Below are positions 11,630 through 24,212 of a DNA stretch of 64,000 nt, in pieces (the first letter of the stretch is position 1; each line of letters starts with the position of its first letter). The notes under the pieces are model-generated. The model saw nothing but the letters and a program-made list of their open reading frames with translations. It made no database searches and was not told the origin of the DNA. The stretch spans positions 7,874,001 through 7,938,000 of the forward strand of contig NC_135143.1 of assembly GCF_051014445.1 (NCBI RefSeq), written 5' to 3'. The DNA comes from Colletes latitarsis. Lineage: Eukaryota > Arthropoda > Insecta > Hymenoptera > Colletidae. The position numbers were made by a program, and so were the translations under genes.

Positions 11630-13789
11630 AAATGTAAACTACGTATACATAATTGGATCGTAGATTTTTATGCACCCAAGGTAACCGAAAAATATAAAAT
11701 TCATAAAATACATAAAATATGCAAGTTGTAACATTTTGTTGTATAATATTTCGTTTTCGAGAAAATGATATTTGAAAATTTCTCGTATATTTATTTATAT
11801 CGATGGTGACTCGAAATCTTCGAATGAAAATTTCATTTTCTTCCATTTGCGCTAAATCTGAATATAGAGTTCATTTATTTTTGCATTTTTCATTAATCCT
11901 GCGTGTGATATCGATGCTTTTGCGCGATCCCACTTTCTTTTTCGACCGTGCCCGAGCATATCATGCATCATTAATTCGAAAGAATCGTCCTCGTTGCTAG
12001 AAAATGACAAATTTTATTTCGACAGTTTCGAGTCCTCGAGCTCAAAAATTCTCCAGCGGTTAAAGAAGAAACGGAAAATTGCATTCTGCGGTGTCTGCGC
12101 GGGCCGACGTTAACCCCGACGAAACGCGATAACAAAACATCCACCTCGCACAAAGCAAATTGTAGAACGAGTTTCATTTCCCTTTGCAACAATCAGCCCG
12201 ACCTGTTTACTGTTCCCAGAGGAAATCGGATTTCCTGATACGAATAGACAGATATAACTGGATAGAGAAACGTTACGCGTTCGTCCGCCTCATCCTCGAA
12301 ACCCGTTAACGTCCTTTTAAGAGACAAAAGGTACGTCTGAACTCGCGTAACGCTGTTAACCCCTGCCGGATAGAAATTGTTACTCGCTGTTTATCCGACG
12401 CGAAATTGCGCGGGAAAGTGATTAATTGAGTCGTTCATTACGAAGATGATGGGAGGTAAGTGCATGAATAATTCACCATTTAACGTATTGTTGACTGAAT
12501 AAGTATATTACAAATTATTTCTGGCTATTTTCTGTTTAATCTGTTTACTCACGTTAATATTAAAACATCTGTGTAAATATCAGTAACTTCGACATTAACC
12601 TGGAAATGGGAATTTTTGTTTTACTAGCACACTATACATTGTTGTTATTCAGGTGTGCCGTGATTTGCGTATATTTACACACATTTTTACACCAACAGAA
12701 TTACGTTGAAGTATGCAATTTAAATCCATAAAATTCGAATGTTCAGAAAACATCGAAGAACCATTTTATTTGCAATTATTCTGCAGGAATAATTGCAGTA
12801 TTGAACTTTTGATTTTACAATGTATCGTATCACTCTACATATTATTTACTATCTTTGGTGGAATGTTCATTTTATTGGAGAACTGAATTGAATTGGACTG
12901 AACTCATGTTCGCCTCTTTCGTACTGCAGTTTAAATTTTCATAGTTTTTCTTCTTCCATTTTATTCTTTCTTACCCTCTTCAAGTCATTTTTAAAGGATT
13001 GAATTAGAAAATGGAAATAAAAGAAAATATAAAATTACATTCTACACCGTGATTTTTAATTTTTAGGGCCTATGTTAATTAAGCATTTTTTACACCTCTC
13101 GATGAGAACTGTAAACCTAAAAAATTTTAAATTCTCTTTATAAGTGATTGCGAAATGTCCACGAACTTCAAAGGTTAATGATATGTATAAGAATGCGCAA
13201 AGAGGTGCACCTAATTTTCGTAGAAATTAGAGATAGAACCCAAGTTACAAGATGACACAAAAAATTTGATGGATCTGGGTCGATTCGTTTACTTTTATTC
13301 CAAAAACTGAAATATACGAAGTAAACAATTAGCTACACGTGAATCTACTTTAAAAAAAATCGCTGGCTAGTAATAGCGCGAACACTCTATATAGACTTCT
13401 TATATTACCCTACTCAAAAAATTTTCATAGGTAAATGGCATTTCATTTCTAGACCCGTAGGCATTTAGAACCTTAAATAAGCTAAAAACTAAGTTGGTAA
13501 GCGTGAGAAACAAGTTCAGGAGTCCACGATTCCAACGATTCAGCGACTAACGGAGGATCTATATAAAACAATAATAAATATTGGTATCCAGAACCCAGTC
13601 GAGGGACCGTCACATTAGGCAATAAATACTTCTCTATTCCCCCCTTGGTATCTCGTAAAGGCCTAAATTCCTGTGTCAAATGTATGTCTCTTCCATCTGT
13701 CTGTACGTGCAATTCCTAGTCCCCGTTTTGCATGTTCACGGGCCGCGCAAGGATCGTAGTTCCTGTACTTGAGATTGCCTTTTACTCAC
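11630..13789 (-). other. Non-coding sequence downstream of the last recognised exon
   Basis: This would be the intron following the exon at 13790-13888. I looked for the expected next exon, which should start with a CSxxCG motif completing the third TSP1 repeat, and did not find it here or further toward position 1. A CpG-richer patch lies around 11950-12420. Confidence 0.5.
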
Positions 13790-13888
13790 CTCGCTCCATT
13801 TATTGGTCTCCCACATGGGACAGGAGATGGTGTTGCAGGTCTCTTGGTTACGTGGTTTGTGTGTGTTGCTGCATTTATGGTCGGACAA
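13790..13888 (-). CDS. ADAMTS-like protein, exon with end of TSP1 repeat 2 and start of repeat 3
   Basis: A 99-nt exon read on the minus strand from 13888 to 13790. It is preceded by a pyrimidine-rich acceptor (CTTTCTCGTTACAG) and followed by donor GTGAGT; both ends are phase 0. The 33 residues begin LSDHKCSNTHKPRNQETCN, continue with TISCPMW and end in ETNKWSE. This is the C-terminal half of a TSP1 repeat (KC, ETCN and SCP cysteines) followed by the first W..W..S of the next repeat. The phase fits the 19818-19920 exon exactly, with no residue lost. The next exon should open with the CSxxCGxG of TSP1 repeat 3 but was not found in the window. TSP1 repeats in this family form extracellular matrix-binding modules, often C-mannosylated on W and O-fucosylated on S/T. 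Confidence 0.9.
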
Positions 13889-14877
13889 CTGTAACGAGAA
13901 AGATTTAAGGCTTTCGTGCGATTCGTCTTGTTGTCGAGACGTTGCACGCCCCGTGTGTCTCAGCACATTGATTCTGAATATTTTTAGGTCCACGGCATAG
14001 TCCAGGACAATGACGAAACAATATATAAAAATTTTCAATCTCAATATTTAATAAAAATTCAATCAAGTGTCATTTTTTGCATATGCGAAAATTTTCATCA
14101 AAATTCGAATATTGTTTGCATATGCAAAATGTAGTTGTGAGAATTTATATAGAATTTAATTTAAAAACTGTTTTTTGTAAGTCTTTATTGCTTTTTATAG
14201 TAAATTATATTGGCCCAACAATTTTTTTTTTGGCACACTCCTAAAAAAGTTCATCACAGGTGTAGGAGAAACATAGATCTTTTTGGAAACATAGTTTAAA
14301 GCAGAGATAAGTCAATTTTTTTTAATACTAAACCTACCCTCAATATTCATTCTTACCATGACATATGAAATATCTTTTATAATATAGAATGGAGATAGCA
14401 GCCAATTTGATAGTGCATAATATATACTTTCTTTTATTTAAAAATAAATAATGTATATTTTATTCCTTGTCGCCACATTTGTTAGAAATTACAGGCTTCG
14501 CGATTGCACATTTTCCTCATATGTAGTTTTATTAATTTCAGAGTACCAAACTATCCAAATGGAACTGAAGATTCTCTCATTTCACCTTTGCTATGTATTT
14601 GCTATTTACATCCGGAAAATAACGAGAATTTAATACCAAATTTTGTCTGGTGTTTTTACAAAAAAATATAAATCAATTGATCGACAATACAAGACTATAT
14701 GTTATGCTCAGAATACAAACAATAAGAAAAAAGTGAAGATTAAAAAATTCATTGTACGTATATTATAAGGAAAATTGTGAAAATGGCGTTAAAATAAAAT
14801 CGTATGTAAAAAATTCTAAATGAAATTTTAAAAACGATTTAAGATAGATTGAATGATGCAATTGTTATACATGTATA

Positions 14878-15912
14878 CGGTGTGTTCGGCCTCTCCGGGG
14901 AAAACTTTTAAGATGAAAATTAAGAATATCAATTTGTTGATTGAGGCTTCGTTATTAAAAAATTAAATTAAAAAATTAAATTAAAAAATTTCAAATCATT
15001 CACGAAAAAATCATTTTTGGTTCCTGGGGTCAATTATAATCATTTTTGGTGAATAGACACATCCCCATAATTCCACGCACTTTCGAGAAAAAAATTCTTT
15101 ACCGAAAATATAATTTCTGGCTAGAAATGTCACTCCAAAATTTCGTGCGAATCTTTAAAATGTCATAACTCCTGAACGGATTGGACGATTTTAATGTTTA
15201 AAAATGCAAACGACGCGTATTTTAGTGAAGAATATGTAGAAATTGGAAAAATATTCGAAAAGTTGGTCCTTAACCCCCTGAAGTGAGAAAAACTCCATAA
15301 AACTGGTCCAATTTTCAAACAGCCATAACTACCACAATAATGAATATATTGCAATGAAACTTTTTTCTGAAGTAGAACTCATGAGTACTTACAAAAAAGT
15401 ATTACACAACTTTTCTATAGGGTGTCAAACAAAATTACTAAAAATCAAAAACGATTTTTTAAGAAAAATCGACAGGGGGTAGGTAGGGGTGCCTAGATTT
15501 TGCGGTGACAATGAAAAATTTCGAGTCGTTCTGAAAAAATTATTTTCGATTGTAGGAGTCAATTACAATCATTTTTGGTGAATAGACATACTCTCGAAAT
15601 TCTACGTATTTTCGAGAAAAAAATTCAGGAAGGTGGACAAATGTTTCGACGAAATTAACAAATTTCAAATCGTTCTGGAAAAATTATTTTTAATTGCAGG
15701 GATCAATTATAATCATTTTTGGTTAATACACATACTCCCGAAAACCTGCGCACTTTCGAGAAAAAAATTCCTTACCGAAAATAAAATTTGTGGCCGGAAA
15801 TGTTTCTATAACTTTTTAACGAAGTCAACAAATTAGTATCCTTGATTTTCGTCTTATTTTGGCCTCTAGAATCTCCCATTAAAATTTTTCCCCGGGGTGG
15901 CCAAACACCCTG
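14878..15912 (+). mobile_element. Modular CAGGGTGTTCGG element, copy a (T-P-Q-P-P-T)
   Basis: Terminal blocks of about 90-125 bp in inverted orientation (14878-14965, partly deleted, and 15790-15912) bracket internal modules. P is about 110 bp (TTCAAATCGTTCTGGAAAAA to CGAGAAAAAAATTC) and Q about 400 bp (includes CATAACTCCTGAACGGATTG). TA flanks are at 14876-14877 and 15913-15914. P copies lie near 14985, 15515 and 15660, and Q at about 15109-15510. There is no transposase. The family recurs eight times in this window. Confidence 0.85.
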
Positions 15913-15914
15913 TA

Positions 15915-17752
15915 TAAAACAGTATTTTACATGGTTAATATTCCAGATTCCAACAAGATAGAGGATGTACTTAACTCAAAAAGTAACGACAACAAAATAA
16001 GGCATACTTCCCAAATAGGACCAACTTGAACGTTTGTGCAAAGTATCATTTAAGATTTAACAGTTCACTTTGAAGTTCCATCTTTCCTGCAGTGTGCATC
16101 TAAATCTTCTAAAAGCCAGCACGTTTCGCGGTACATATATAGTTTAGGTACATATATTTTATCACAAAGGTGTCAGTATCGCGCCTTCGTCTTCTAATAA
16201 TTACCCGAGCTACGAAACATTATTACACATATTATATCCTCCATTACCGTCTCGAGAGTTATCCAACCGTTTCTCGAGACCGGGGCGCATAATCGAGGGA
16301 AGATGCAAATCCTCGCTATGCACGGTACACGTTTATACAGATTTCTGTCGTACGCGTGTTTCAGGTGCTCGGAGAGTCCCGGATGAGAGGATTTTACGGT
16401 GGCTGACAGAGAACCGCGAGCGGCTCTCCCGGTTTAAACGAACCGAACTGGGTTAGGGTTCGTGGGTTTTGCGAGGTTACCGTAAGCACGGAATGGATGG
16501 ACGGATGGATGGGCCTGTATCTGTACGACAGTTCTGGAGACACGAGCACGTCGTAAAGCCTCAAAGATGGAGGAAATTATTAACCCATTTATGCGACAAG
16601 TAACAAGGGGGACAGATTCGACGAGGTTTACGGAGGTCGCAAAATTATTGCCACAGGCAAACGTCTGATAGTATTATGTGAAATAAAAATAAAATAAGTA
16701 GGTTTTAATATCTTTTGTGTTAAAAAAGGAACCATGGCAAACTTCAGTCACTAGTAATTAGTGAGACGAAATTTTAAAAATGTTCTCTTTTATGTAATTT
16801 TTTAACGAGCGTAAAAGAGAACGAAGATTTGAATTTTTCCGCCAGTTCGACGAAAATAATATAGCGCGTCCGTGCGGGGAAATGATATTTCTGTTCTGAA
16901 CCTATGTATGAAATTTGTGCAATTTATTTGTAAACTAAATAGTGCGGAATAATTGTATTCTTGTAATGCAGTTTCGTATATATCGGAACATTTTTATGTA
17001 TATGTAGAAATTATATATTTATTAGCCAAGAAGGAAGTCCAAAGTAAGGTTTTTAAGAAAATTAGATAAATGTCTCAATAATTAAACAATTTATTTCTAC
17101 TTTAAATTTACTTTTGTGTTGAATACGAGCAACTTGAAAAATCGAACGTTCGGTATTTCTTAATAATTTGGTAAAAAATTTGCATAGTGTTTCAGAGGTA
17201 TAAAACGAACAAAATACAATTGAAAAGATTGTATAAACCACATTTCCAAAATTTTGTTTTAATACCTACTGATAAATGACGGTTATTGTAGTGTACTCTT
17301 TTAATTGCTCTAAGAAATTAAATCTAGGATTAATAAATTAAGGTGACGAATAAGAAAATATATTAAAAATTTCCTTATCGTCTTTTTATTTTGCCTGATT
17401 CTATCAAATTATTGTCTGTGTCAATAACTCTTGCAACTAACAAACTATGTATATGCAAACGTATTAACAAATTCGAGCGAGCACCAGATTATGAATCGTG
17501 GAAGTTTGAAATTGTGAGACGAACAAATTTTCGATTATAGTAGAACGTCGATTATCGGGGCATCCAATATTGATCTTAGGAGAGTCTATTATTGGAAAAT
17601 TATTGGAACTAACGGGTCACAAAGTCCACTTGATCTACTTTTAATATGTTTGAGGTTGAAAAAAATCAGTTTTCTATGAACATATGCAATAGATATGAAT
17701 CCATATTACTATATTATGATTTATAAAAGAAATAGGAATCGTGAAGCTCATA
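15915..17752. other. Intronic sequence without recognised genes
   Basis: Part of the ~5.9-kb intron between the exons at 19818 and 13790. A CpG-rich island lies around 16080-16640. At about 17540 there is a pogo-like terminal motif (AGTAGAACGTCGATTATCGG) without a visible partner. No exon is visible. Confidence 0.5.
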
Positions 17753-18146
17753 TAGGGTGGTTCATGTAATTTGTGCCCCCTATAACTTTCAAACTATGCG
17801 TTGCTCAAAAAAACTATAAAAATTTGCATGGTTTGAAAGGGTACACTATGTAGTGCATTCGTTTTTTTTACAGGGGAAGACGTATCGGAGATTTGAAGGT
17901 CGACTTCGTTTTTGTAAATGGAATACGATACTTTTTATAACAAAATATGGACAAATATTAAATCCTGAGTAAAAAAGTATTGATCTATATTACATTTAAA
18001 CCTGATAACAAATCAGTAATTTAACTTTATTTCCTGACAATTTTCACTGTTCTGTAGAAATCCATGCAACTTTTTTACACAAAAGTTTTTTGAGTAACTC
18101 ATACTTTGGAAGTTGTAGAGGTGTACAAATTGCATAGACAACCCTG
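17753..18146. mobile_element. MITE with ~80-bp imperfect terminal repeats
   Basis: The left end reads AGGGTGGTTCATGTAATTTG and the inverted right end CAGGGTTGTCTATGCAATTT. Similarity continues inward for about 80 bp (CAAACTATGCGTTGCTC against CAAAGTATGAGTTACTC). TA follows at 18147-18148. There is no coding sequence. A half copy remains at 42810-42898. TA flanks suggest Tc1/mariner-type mobilisation. Confidence 0.65.
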
Positions 18147-18201
18147 TATAACACAGCGCATCAATGATTAGATATAAATCTTGCATAGTTATTTCAATAT
18201 A

Positions 18202-19390
18202 CAGGGTGTTCGGCCATACCTGTGAAAAATTTTAATGGGAGATTCTAGAAGTCAAAATAAGACGAAAATTAAGAATATCAATTTGTTGATTGAGGCTTCG
18301 TTATTAAAAAATTAAATTAAAAAATTTCAAATCATTCTAGAAAAATTATTTTCGGTTTGAGGGGTCAATTACAACCATTTTTGGTGATTAGATATACCCC
18401 TGAAATCCTACGCACTTTCGCGAAAAAAATTCGAGTAGATACTAAAATTTTTCGGCGAAATTACAAAATTTCAAATCGTTCTAAAAAAATTATTTTTGGT
18501 TGCGAGAGTTAATTACAATCATTTTTGGTGAATAGACATACCCTCGAAATCCTAACCATTTTCGAGAAAAAAATTCCTTATCGAAAATATAATTTCTGGC
18601 CAGAAATGTCACTCCAAAATTTCGTGCGAATCTTTAAAATGTCATAACTTCTGAACGGATTGAAGGATTTTAATGTTTAAAAAAGCAATCAACGCGTATT
18701 TTAGTGTAGAATATGTAGAAATTGGGAAAATATTCGAAAAGTTGATCCTTGACTCCGCAAAATGAGAAAAACCCCATAAAAATGGTCCAATTTTCAAATA
18801 GCTATAACTCCTACAATTGTGAATATATTTCAATGAAACTTTTTTCTGAAGTAGAGCTCATGGGTACCTACAAAAAAGTATTAGACAACTTTTGTGTAGG
18901 GCGTTAAACAAAATTACTAAAAATGAAAAACGAATTTTTAAGAAAAATCGACAGCGAGTAGGTGCCTAAATTATTTGGCGAAAATAAAAATTTCAAATCG
19001 TTCTGAAAAAATTATTTTCGATTGCAGGGGTCAATTACAACCATTTTTTGTCATCAGATATACCCCCGAAATCCTTCGCATTTTCGAGAAAAAAATTCAG
19101 GAAGGTGGACAAATTTTTCGACAAAATTAAAAAATTTCAAATCGTTCTGGAAAAATTATTTTCGGTTGCAGGGATCAATTACAATTATTTTTGGTCAATA
19201 TACATACTCCCGAAATCCTACGCACTTTCGAGAAAAAAATTCCTTACTGAAAATATAATTTGTTGCCGGAAATGTTTCTATAACTTTTTAACGAAGCTTA
19301 AATTAACAAATTAGTATCCTCGATTTTCGTCTTATTTTGGCTTCTAGAATCTTCCACTAAAATTTTTCCCAGGGGTGGCCGAACATCCTG
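18202..19390 (+). mobile_element. Modular CAGGGTGTTCGG element, copy b (T-P-P-Q-P-P-T)
   Basis: TA flanks at 18200-18201 and 19391-19392 and inverted terminal blocks at 18202-18320 and 19265-19390. P modules begin near 18324, 18468, 18988 and 19132, and one Q lies at about 18573-18985. It is the same family as 14878-15912 but has one extra P module. It sits in the intron about 430 bp from the exon at 19818-19920 and carries no gene. Confidence 0.87.
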
Positions 19391-19817
19391 TATACTACAT
19401 ATTATACCCAGTACAAATGAACTACACAAATGTAGTCGCTACTACTCCAAAATGTGACATAAAATAAATGAATAAAAAAAAAATTGTTGCTATTCCTCGA
19501 ATGTTTAACCTTTCCAATTTTATTTTCATCGATCGATTATATGAAAATTCGTTTCTTAGAAACGATAATTGATAGTTATTATGCAAGTTTTCGAGAAATT
19601 GAATCGAATCTTCCAGCGGCGCGATAAAATTAAATGATGGTAATTTGCATGAACGTTTTATTTTTTTTTCCTCGTTGTCCTATACACCGTGAGTCGGGAA
19701 ACACTGTGCCGTGATTTTCACGGTAACCAAATGGGGTCGGTTTCGGGTCGAAATCCCAGAATTTAATATAAGGGGATTCCGCGTATTTAAATTATCTCTG
19801 TTCCGCCCCTTATTTAC

Positions 19818-19920
19818 CTTTGTAGTCTCATTGCCATTCTCCTCGGTGCAGAAAATGGCTCTGGTCCTGGATCCACCTCCGCAGCTAGCGCTGCACATAC
19901 TCCAGTCGCCGGTTACCCAT
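19818..19920 (-). CDS. ADAMTS-like protein, exon with first half of TSP1 repeat 2
   Basis: A 103-nt exon on the minus strand from 19920 to 19818, with acceptor TTTTTACGTTTCTAG and donor GTAAAT. It enters with one base that completes a lysine codon from the 43100 exon and leaves in phase 0. The residues read WVTGDWSMCSASCGGGS, then RTRAIFCTEENGNETTK. WxxGxWSxCSxSCGGG followed by R.R.xxC is the diagnostic first half of a TSP1 repeat in ADAMTS and ADAMTS-like proteins. An open frame upstream of the acceptor that includes this exon begins at a methionine inside the intron and should not be taken as a start. Joining to 13790-13888 completes a six-cysteine repeat. Confidence 0.94.
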
Positions 19921-20112
19921 CTAGAAACGTAAAAAGAATCAATTGAAACGCAGCGCGACAAGAGCATTTTCGTATCGTGGCACAGAGCCACGATGTTACG
20001 TAACGTCTCTTGAACTCTGGATATTTCTAGCAGAAAATATCCGGAAAAAATAAAATGAATCGTCTTTTTTGCATCTTTTTTGCAGTTTCGTGAGCTCTTT
20101 TAATAACCCTTT

Positions 20113-20180
20113 AACACTAGATTTACGGTTATTTATTGCACATACACCCTTTTACTTCATTATATAAATGCTACAAAACA
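20113..20180. repeat. Solo left end of a TTAA-type element
   Basis: TTTAACACTAGATTTACGG matches the terminus of the MITE at 31396-31612 (TTAACACTAGGTTTACGG), and similarity continues a little further inward (TTATTGCACATA against TTGCGCATA). I could not place a right end, so this is a fragment. Confidence 0.5.
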
Positions 20181-20579
20181 AATAATACTGTATTACTTAT
20201 TTATACTGCGTTTGAAGAGAACCAAAATAAAATTTTCGGAACGTAAAAAGTGCATAAAGTGACCTTATAATAAAATAAAAAATATTTTGATGAAAATTAT
20301 AATCAAATTTATCGATTTTTTTATATTATTTTTATCGCATTTTATATATAATGAAATTATCTTTATATACACTATCGTGTATAAGTATTTCGACACTAGG
20401 CACGATACGATTAAAAGTTTTAGAACTTTATTTTATTTCTATATACTCACATACAATGAACATTTATCAATTCTATTAAAGCGTTGATAGTGTGCGACGT
20501 AGATTGATAAATTTCGTAATAAATTAGTGAAAATTATTAAATATTGCATTCATCTATGTGACCGTCTCTCTGAGCGATA

Positions 20580-20756
20580 CAGTAATGATTCTTAAGATGA
20601 ACATCGCATCAGAGTTGACATGTTCATCTTTCGTACAGCAGAGACGAAATTCGACACCAGGAGATATTTATATCGTTTTTTAAATGTCGTCTTTCTTTGA
20701 AAAGGATAGACATGTTCAACTTACGAATCACGTGTTCATTTTAAAAATCATGACTA
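20580..20756. mobile_element. MITE, 177 bp, AATGATTCTTAA ends
   Basis: TA flanks at 20578-20579 and 20757-20758. The ends read CAGTAATGATTCTTAAGATG and, inverted, TAGTCATGATTTTTAAAATG. A second copy lies at 56539-56754 and shares both ends and the internal stretch TTCAACTTACGAATCACGTG. No coding capacity. Confidence 0.7.
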
Positions 20757-20758
20757 TA

Positions 20759-22311
20759 GATGGCGACACGTTAATTTACAGAATACAAATGTATGCATTA
20801 TCTAATACAAATGTACATGTGTTAAATATTTTTTGGCGTTGATAAGCATCGTACGACAGTTTAAAATGAAATCTTGAACCAAATTTATAGTAGAGGTTTG
20901 TATTAATATTATAATTTACATTTTTACAATAATGAGCAAGTGTTCCAATACTTATGCACGGTGGTGTATTTTTATTGAAAGCTTTCACGTTAACGATTAA
21001 TAGAGGACTCATAAACTCTATTTCCAAGTTTTAATTTCTGTAAAATAATCAATTTATCAAAATTCGCCATTTTTCGATTCGTTAACCTTGTCTGGCTTAT
21101 AGTCCTTTATCTCGTTTTATAACCACTTGAACATAATACACAATCCAATACATTTTTTGTTAGTTTGACTTTCTTTTACTTTCATAATTTGAATCATTAT
21201 TTTAACTTTTCCGATTGCACCTTTTCATTTAATAATTAACTAAAACACGTTTAAATATACTAGGTTCAACAACATGCCATCCGTTTGTTATTAAAGATAA
21301 GAAAACAAATATATTTTTGTTACTGTAGAGTAGTTTTCCTTGAAAAGTTACGTGCGACAGAATTATATTTTCGTTCGTTGCGGGTTCCTCCGTCGCAAAA
21401 TCGCGCGGTTCGATAAAAAGTTATTAACTTAGTGACCCCGTGGCAAAGAAAAGCTTACGAGCGCTTGTTGGGAATGCTTAAAATTCATGTATGCCCTCGG
21501 TAATCCTAATATTTGCATGCCTTTTTACGGAAAAACGAATATTTTCATCGGGCGGGGATCAAAGAACCGTGGAACAACCCCGACAGACATCGTAATCGTT
21601 TGAATATTTTCGAACCTTTCTCCCTTAGCAATCCGGAAATTACACAACTTTCACGAGGTTTTCGAAATCGTTCCATCTGCTAATTAAAAGGGAGCACTCC
21701 GCTCCGGCAAAAGTCACCTTTGACACCGACAATCGAACTCCACGTGGTTTGACCAAATTAGTGAATAAATTCTATCGGTCAAAGCAGCCATGTTGAATTC
21801 ATTTTATCTTGAAGGCCAATTTAGACTTTGCTGGTATGTTTCGAACCTTGTACATACAATTATTTTACAAAAATCAAAATTAATTTATCTTTCGGTTACA
21901 TCAATTTGTATGTTACCTAGACCAATTATTTCATTATATAATTTCTAAGTAGAATACTCATTTTAAAGCTACTTTTAACGTCTTATAAGACAATCTCCTC
22001 ATTTTACTACCATCAATTTCAGTGAAAACGCAGAAGGAGGCTGTGTTTCTTGATGTTTTCTTCTGTAGACAATTCAACATTCTTGCGAGACGAATTTCTG
22101 GTCATGTTAGACTCAATGAAGAAGGAGCACAGATAAACGATCGCCTCTTTATAGTCAAAATGATGTCTTTTATTTATAACTAGCTCACCCACATTTCATG
22201 ATGTGCTCATATATGCGTGGCAAAGCCTGGTTATTGCATACATGAGCCAATTTTTAGTTTAACCAAGTTTTATGGGAGTTTTGAAGATTAATTTTAAAAC
22301 GAATTATCTCT
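20759..22311. other. Intronic sequence without recognised genes
   Basis: Part of the ~23-kb intron between the exons at 43100 and 19818. Mostly AT-rich, with a CpG-richer patch at about 21360-21740. No exon, RNA gene or transposon was recognised. Confidence 0.5.
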
Positions 22312-23035
22312 ATTTACACTAGTGTAGATTGGTTTACAAAGGAAGGTGGTAAAAATAGGCCGATTTTGGACCATGCTACCAACGAAAAATTTTATCAGGG
22401 AAGTCATGGGAAAGTTATTAAAAATAAGCGTAAAGTGCCTAATCTCCGTAATACTTACCCAGTTAATGCATTTCGATATTTTCTTTTTTTGATGATGGTT
22501 CATCATCAAAATAATCATTTAGAAATTTAGGGGGCAAGTTCGTCGTGGATTTGTGTCAAGCAGATTCAAAAAACCACAAAATATTTAACAGTGTTCGAAT
22601 TACGTATAGTATATATATCGAAACATGTATATTTTTAAATGAGTTAAAATTAAACAATATTACCTTTTAGTTAAACGTTTAAACATTGCATAATGTTGGT
22701 GCATGGGTTGACGATTCCTACTCTTACGTAACCATAATTTTATAATTTTTATAATATACTTGACACTAAATTATGAAGAATTTACCTTCTATTATTTAAA
22801 ATGATTATTGATAAATCACCTTACAAGCAAGAAAACATCAAAGTATTTAGTGAATATTACGGACGGCAATATTTCAAAGTTTACGTTTATTTTTAATAAC
22901 TTTCCCATTGCTTCCCGAATTTCCGATAAATAATTGTGTATTTCATATTTTTTATTGGCAGCACGGTCTAAAATCGGCCCATTTTTACCATCCTCCTTCC
23001 TGTCAAAACGTTTACAAACCCCAGTTTAAGAAACG
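22312..23035. mobile_element. Inverted-repeat element of unknown family
   Basis: Arms of about 145 bp and 175 bp (22312-22455 and 22860-23035) are inverted copies. They share TTACAAAGGAAGGTGG / AAGGAGGATGG, GGGAAAGTTATTAAAAATAA and GGCCGATTTT. The ends and any target duplication are not sharp. There is no coding sequence between the arms. It is probably an old non-autonomous DNA transposon. Confidence 0.55.
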
Positions 23036-23183
23036 CCATTTCAGAGTACCACATTCTCATTCTTATCTTTATTAATCACTATTGTGAATAGTCAATCGTC
23101 AATGTTTGAAAAATCATTTATTTTGACGGTCTCTGTGAGTGAAATGTTTTGAAAGTACTCAGACGTTTATCGAAGGCCCAGAA

Positions 23184-23241
23184 GTTTGATCGGCCGTCTT
23201 TCTCGTGAAAAAGATGTATGAAAAAAGACGGTCGATCAAAC
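23184..23241. other. Short perfect hairpin, possible small RNA precursor
   Basis: Arms GTTTGATCGGCCGTCTTT (23184-23201) and AAAGACGGTCGATCAAAC (23224-23241) pair over 18 positions with one G-U and no bulge, around a 22-base loop. Pairing does not continue far outside the stem. It could be a microRNA-like precursor or a transposon relic; I do not recognise the sequence as a known microRNA. Confidence 0.4.
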
Positions 23242-23644
23242 CTGTCGGTTGACTTTCAAGAAACCTCTGAGTGAACGGAGCTACTTAGAGAGATGCCACG
23301 CAACGGAAACAGGAAAAAGGTCTTCGAGCCGATCGAAGCAACATTAATCGTCGTGGACTGTTACAATTTCCAGTAGGTTGCACAGTTTCCGGATGAAAGT
23401 GTTCCCAAGTCACCGGACAAATCCATCGATCTTGTCACAATGTCATTTGACAATTTTGCCCGATGTTCGGTGATACGTGTGCACACAATAGGGTGGCCCC
23501 TACTTATAGATTATGAGTAATTTTCTGTCGAATTGTTTTTTCCTTTTGCTCCCTAGGATGGTTATGATTCATACAAAAATAATATATGTGAAACATAGGC
23601 TCGATCGAATAACGGGAAAATTAAAATTTCACATGTTAAACCCC

Positions 23645-23695
23645 TTAACACGTTGACTGCCACGGTGGCCACCGGTGACCGGCGCTTCGAGTTTA
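23645..23695. repeat. Solo end of the TTAA / CACGTTGACTG family
   Basis: TTAA (23645-23648) is followed by CACGTTGACTGCCACGGTGG. A diverged version (ATGTTGACTACCATGGTGAT) lies at about 26149. No matching inverted end was found for either, so both are treated as fragments. Confidence 0.5.
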
Positions 23696-24212
23696 AAACT
23701 TTTCTGTTAAACACTTACAAGGTTACGAATTGCACGACTTCGATTTTTGCTTTTGTAGTCCTTCAAAGCGGAACAAAATATTAAGAAGATTGTGCATCAA
23801 ATTGTAAGGGGATCCTTGCAACAAGGCTTTAATCTTCGACTTTGTGATGGGTTTACTGACTTGTGAGTCATTCGATGGTCAAGAATGGTTGGATTATAGT
23901 CACAGATAATGAAGTTGACATCAAGGACAATGATCCAGTGAAAACCAGGAGAAGATAAAAACAAGTATCTTTATTCCTTTGTGAAAAGAATTGTTACATT
24001 AACCCACAATGAACTCAATTTTTGTTATATGTAAGTAAAAATTGTTTGAAGAAAACCTAGCAAAAATTTACCTTCGAATAGGGATTAATAATTAATATAG
24101 AATTTTTAAATATTCTATTATGACAACAATGGTTTGTAATTTTGAAATTACATGATCATTTATAATAATATCATTATGAATTATAATTTCCTATTTTAAA
24201 ACTTGTTAACTA

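Noticed and set aside
19680..19991. Methionine at 19991 considered as a start codon for the TSP1 frame
   Set aside because: It lies upstream of a good splice acceptor (TTTCTAG at 19921) within intron sequence; the TSP1 homology starts right at the acceptor and its phase fits the preceding exon.
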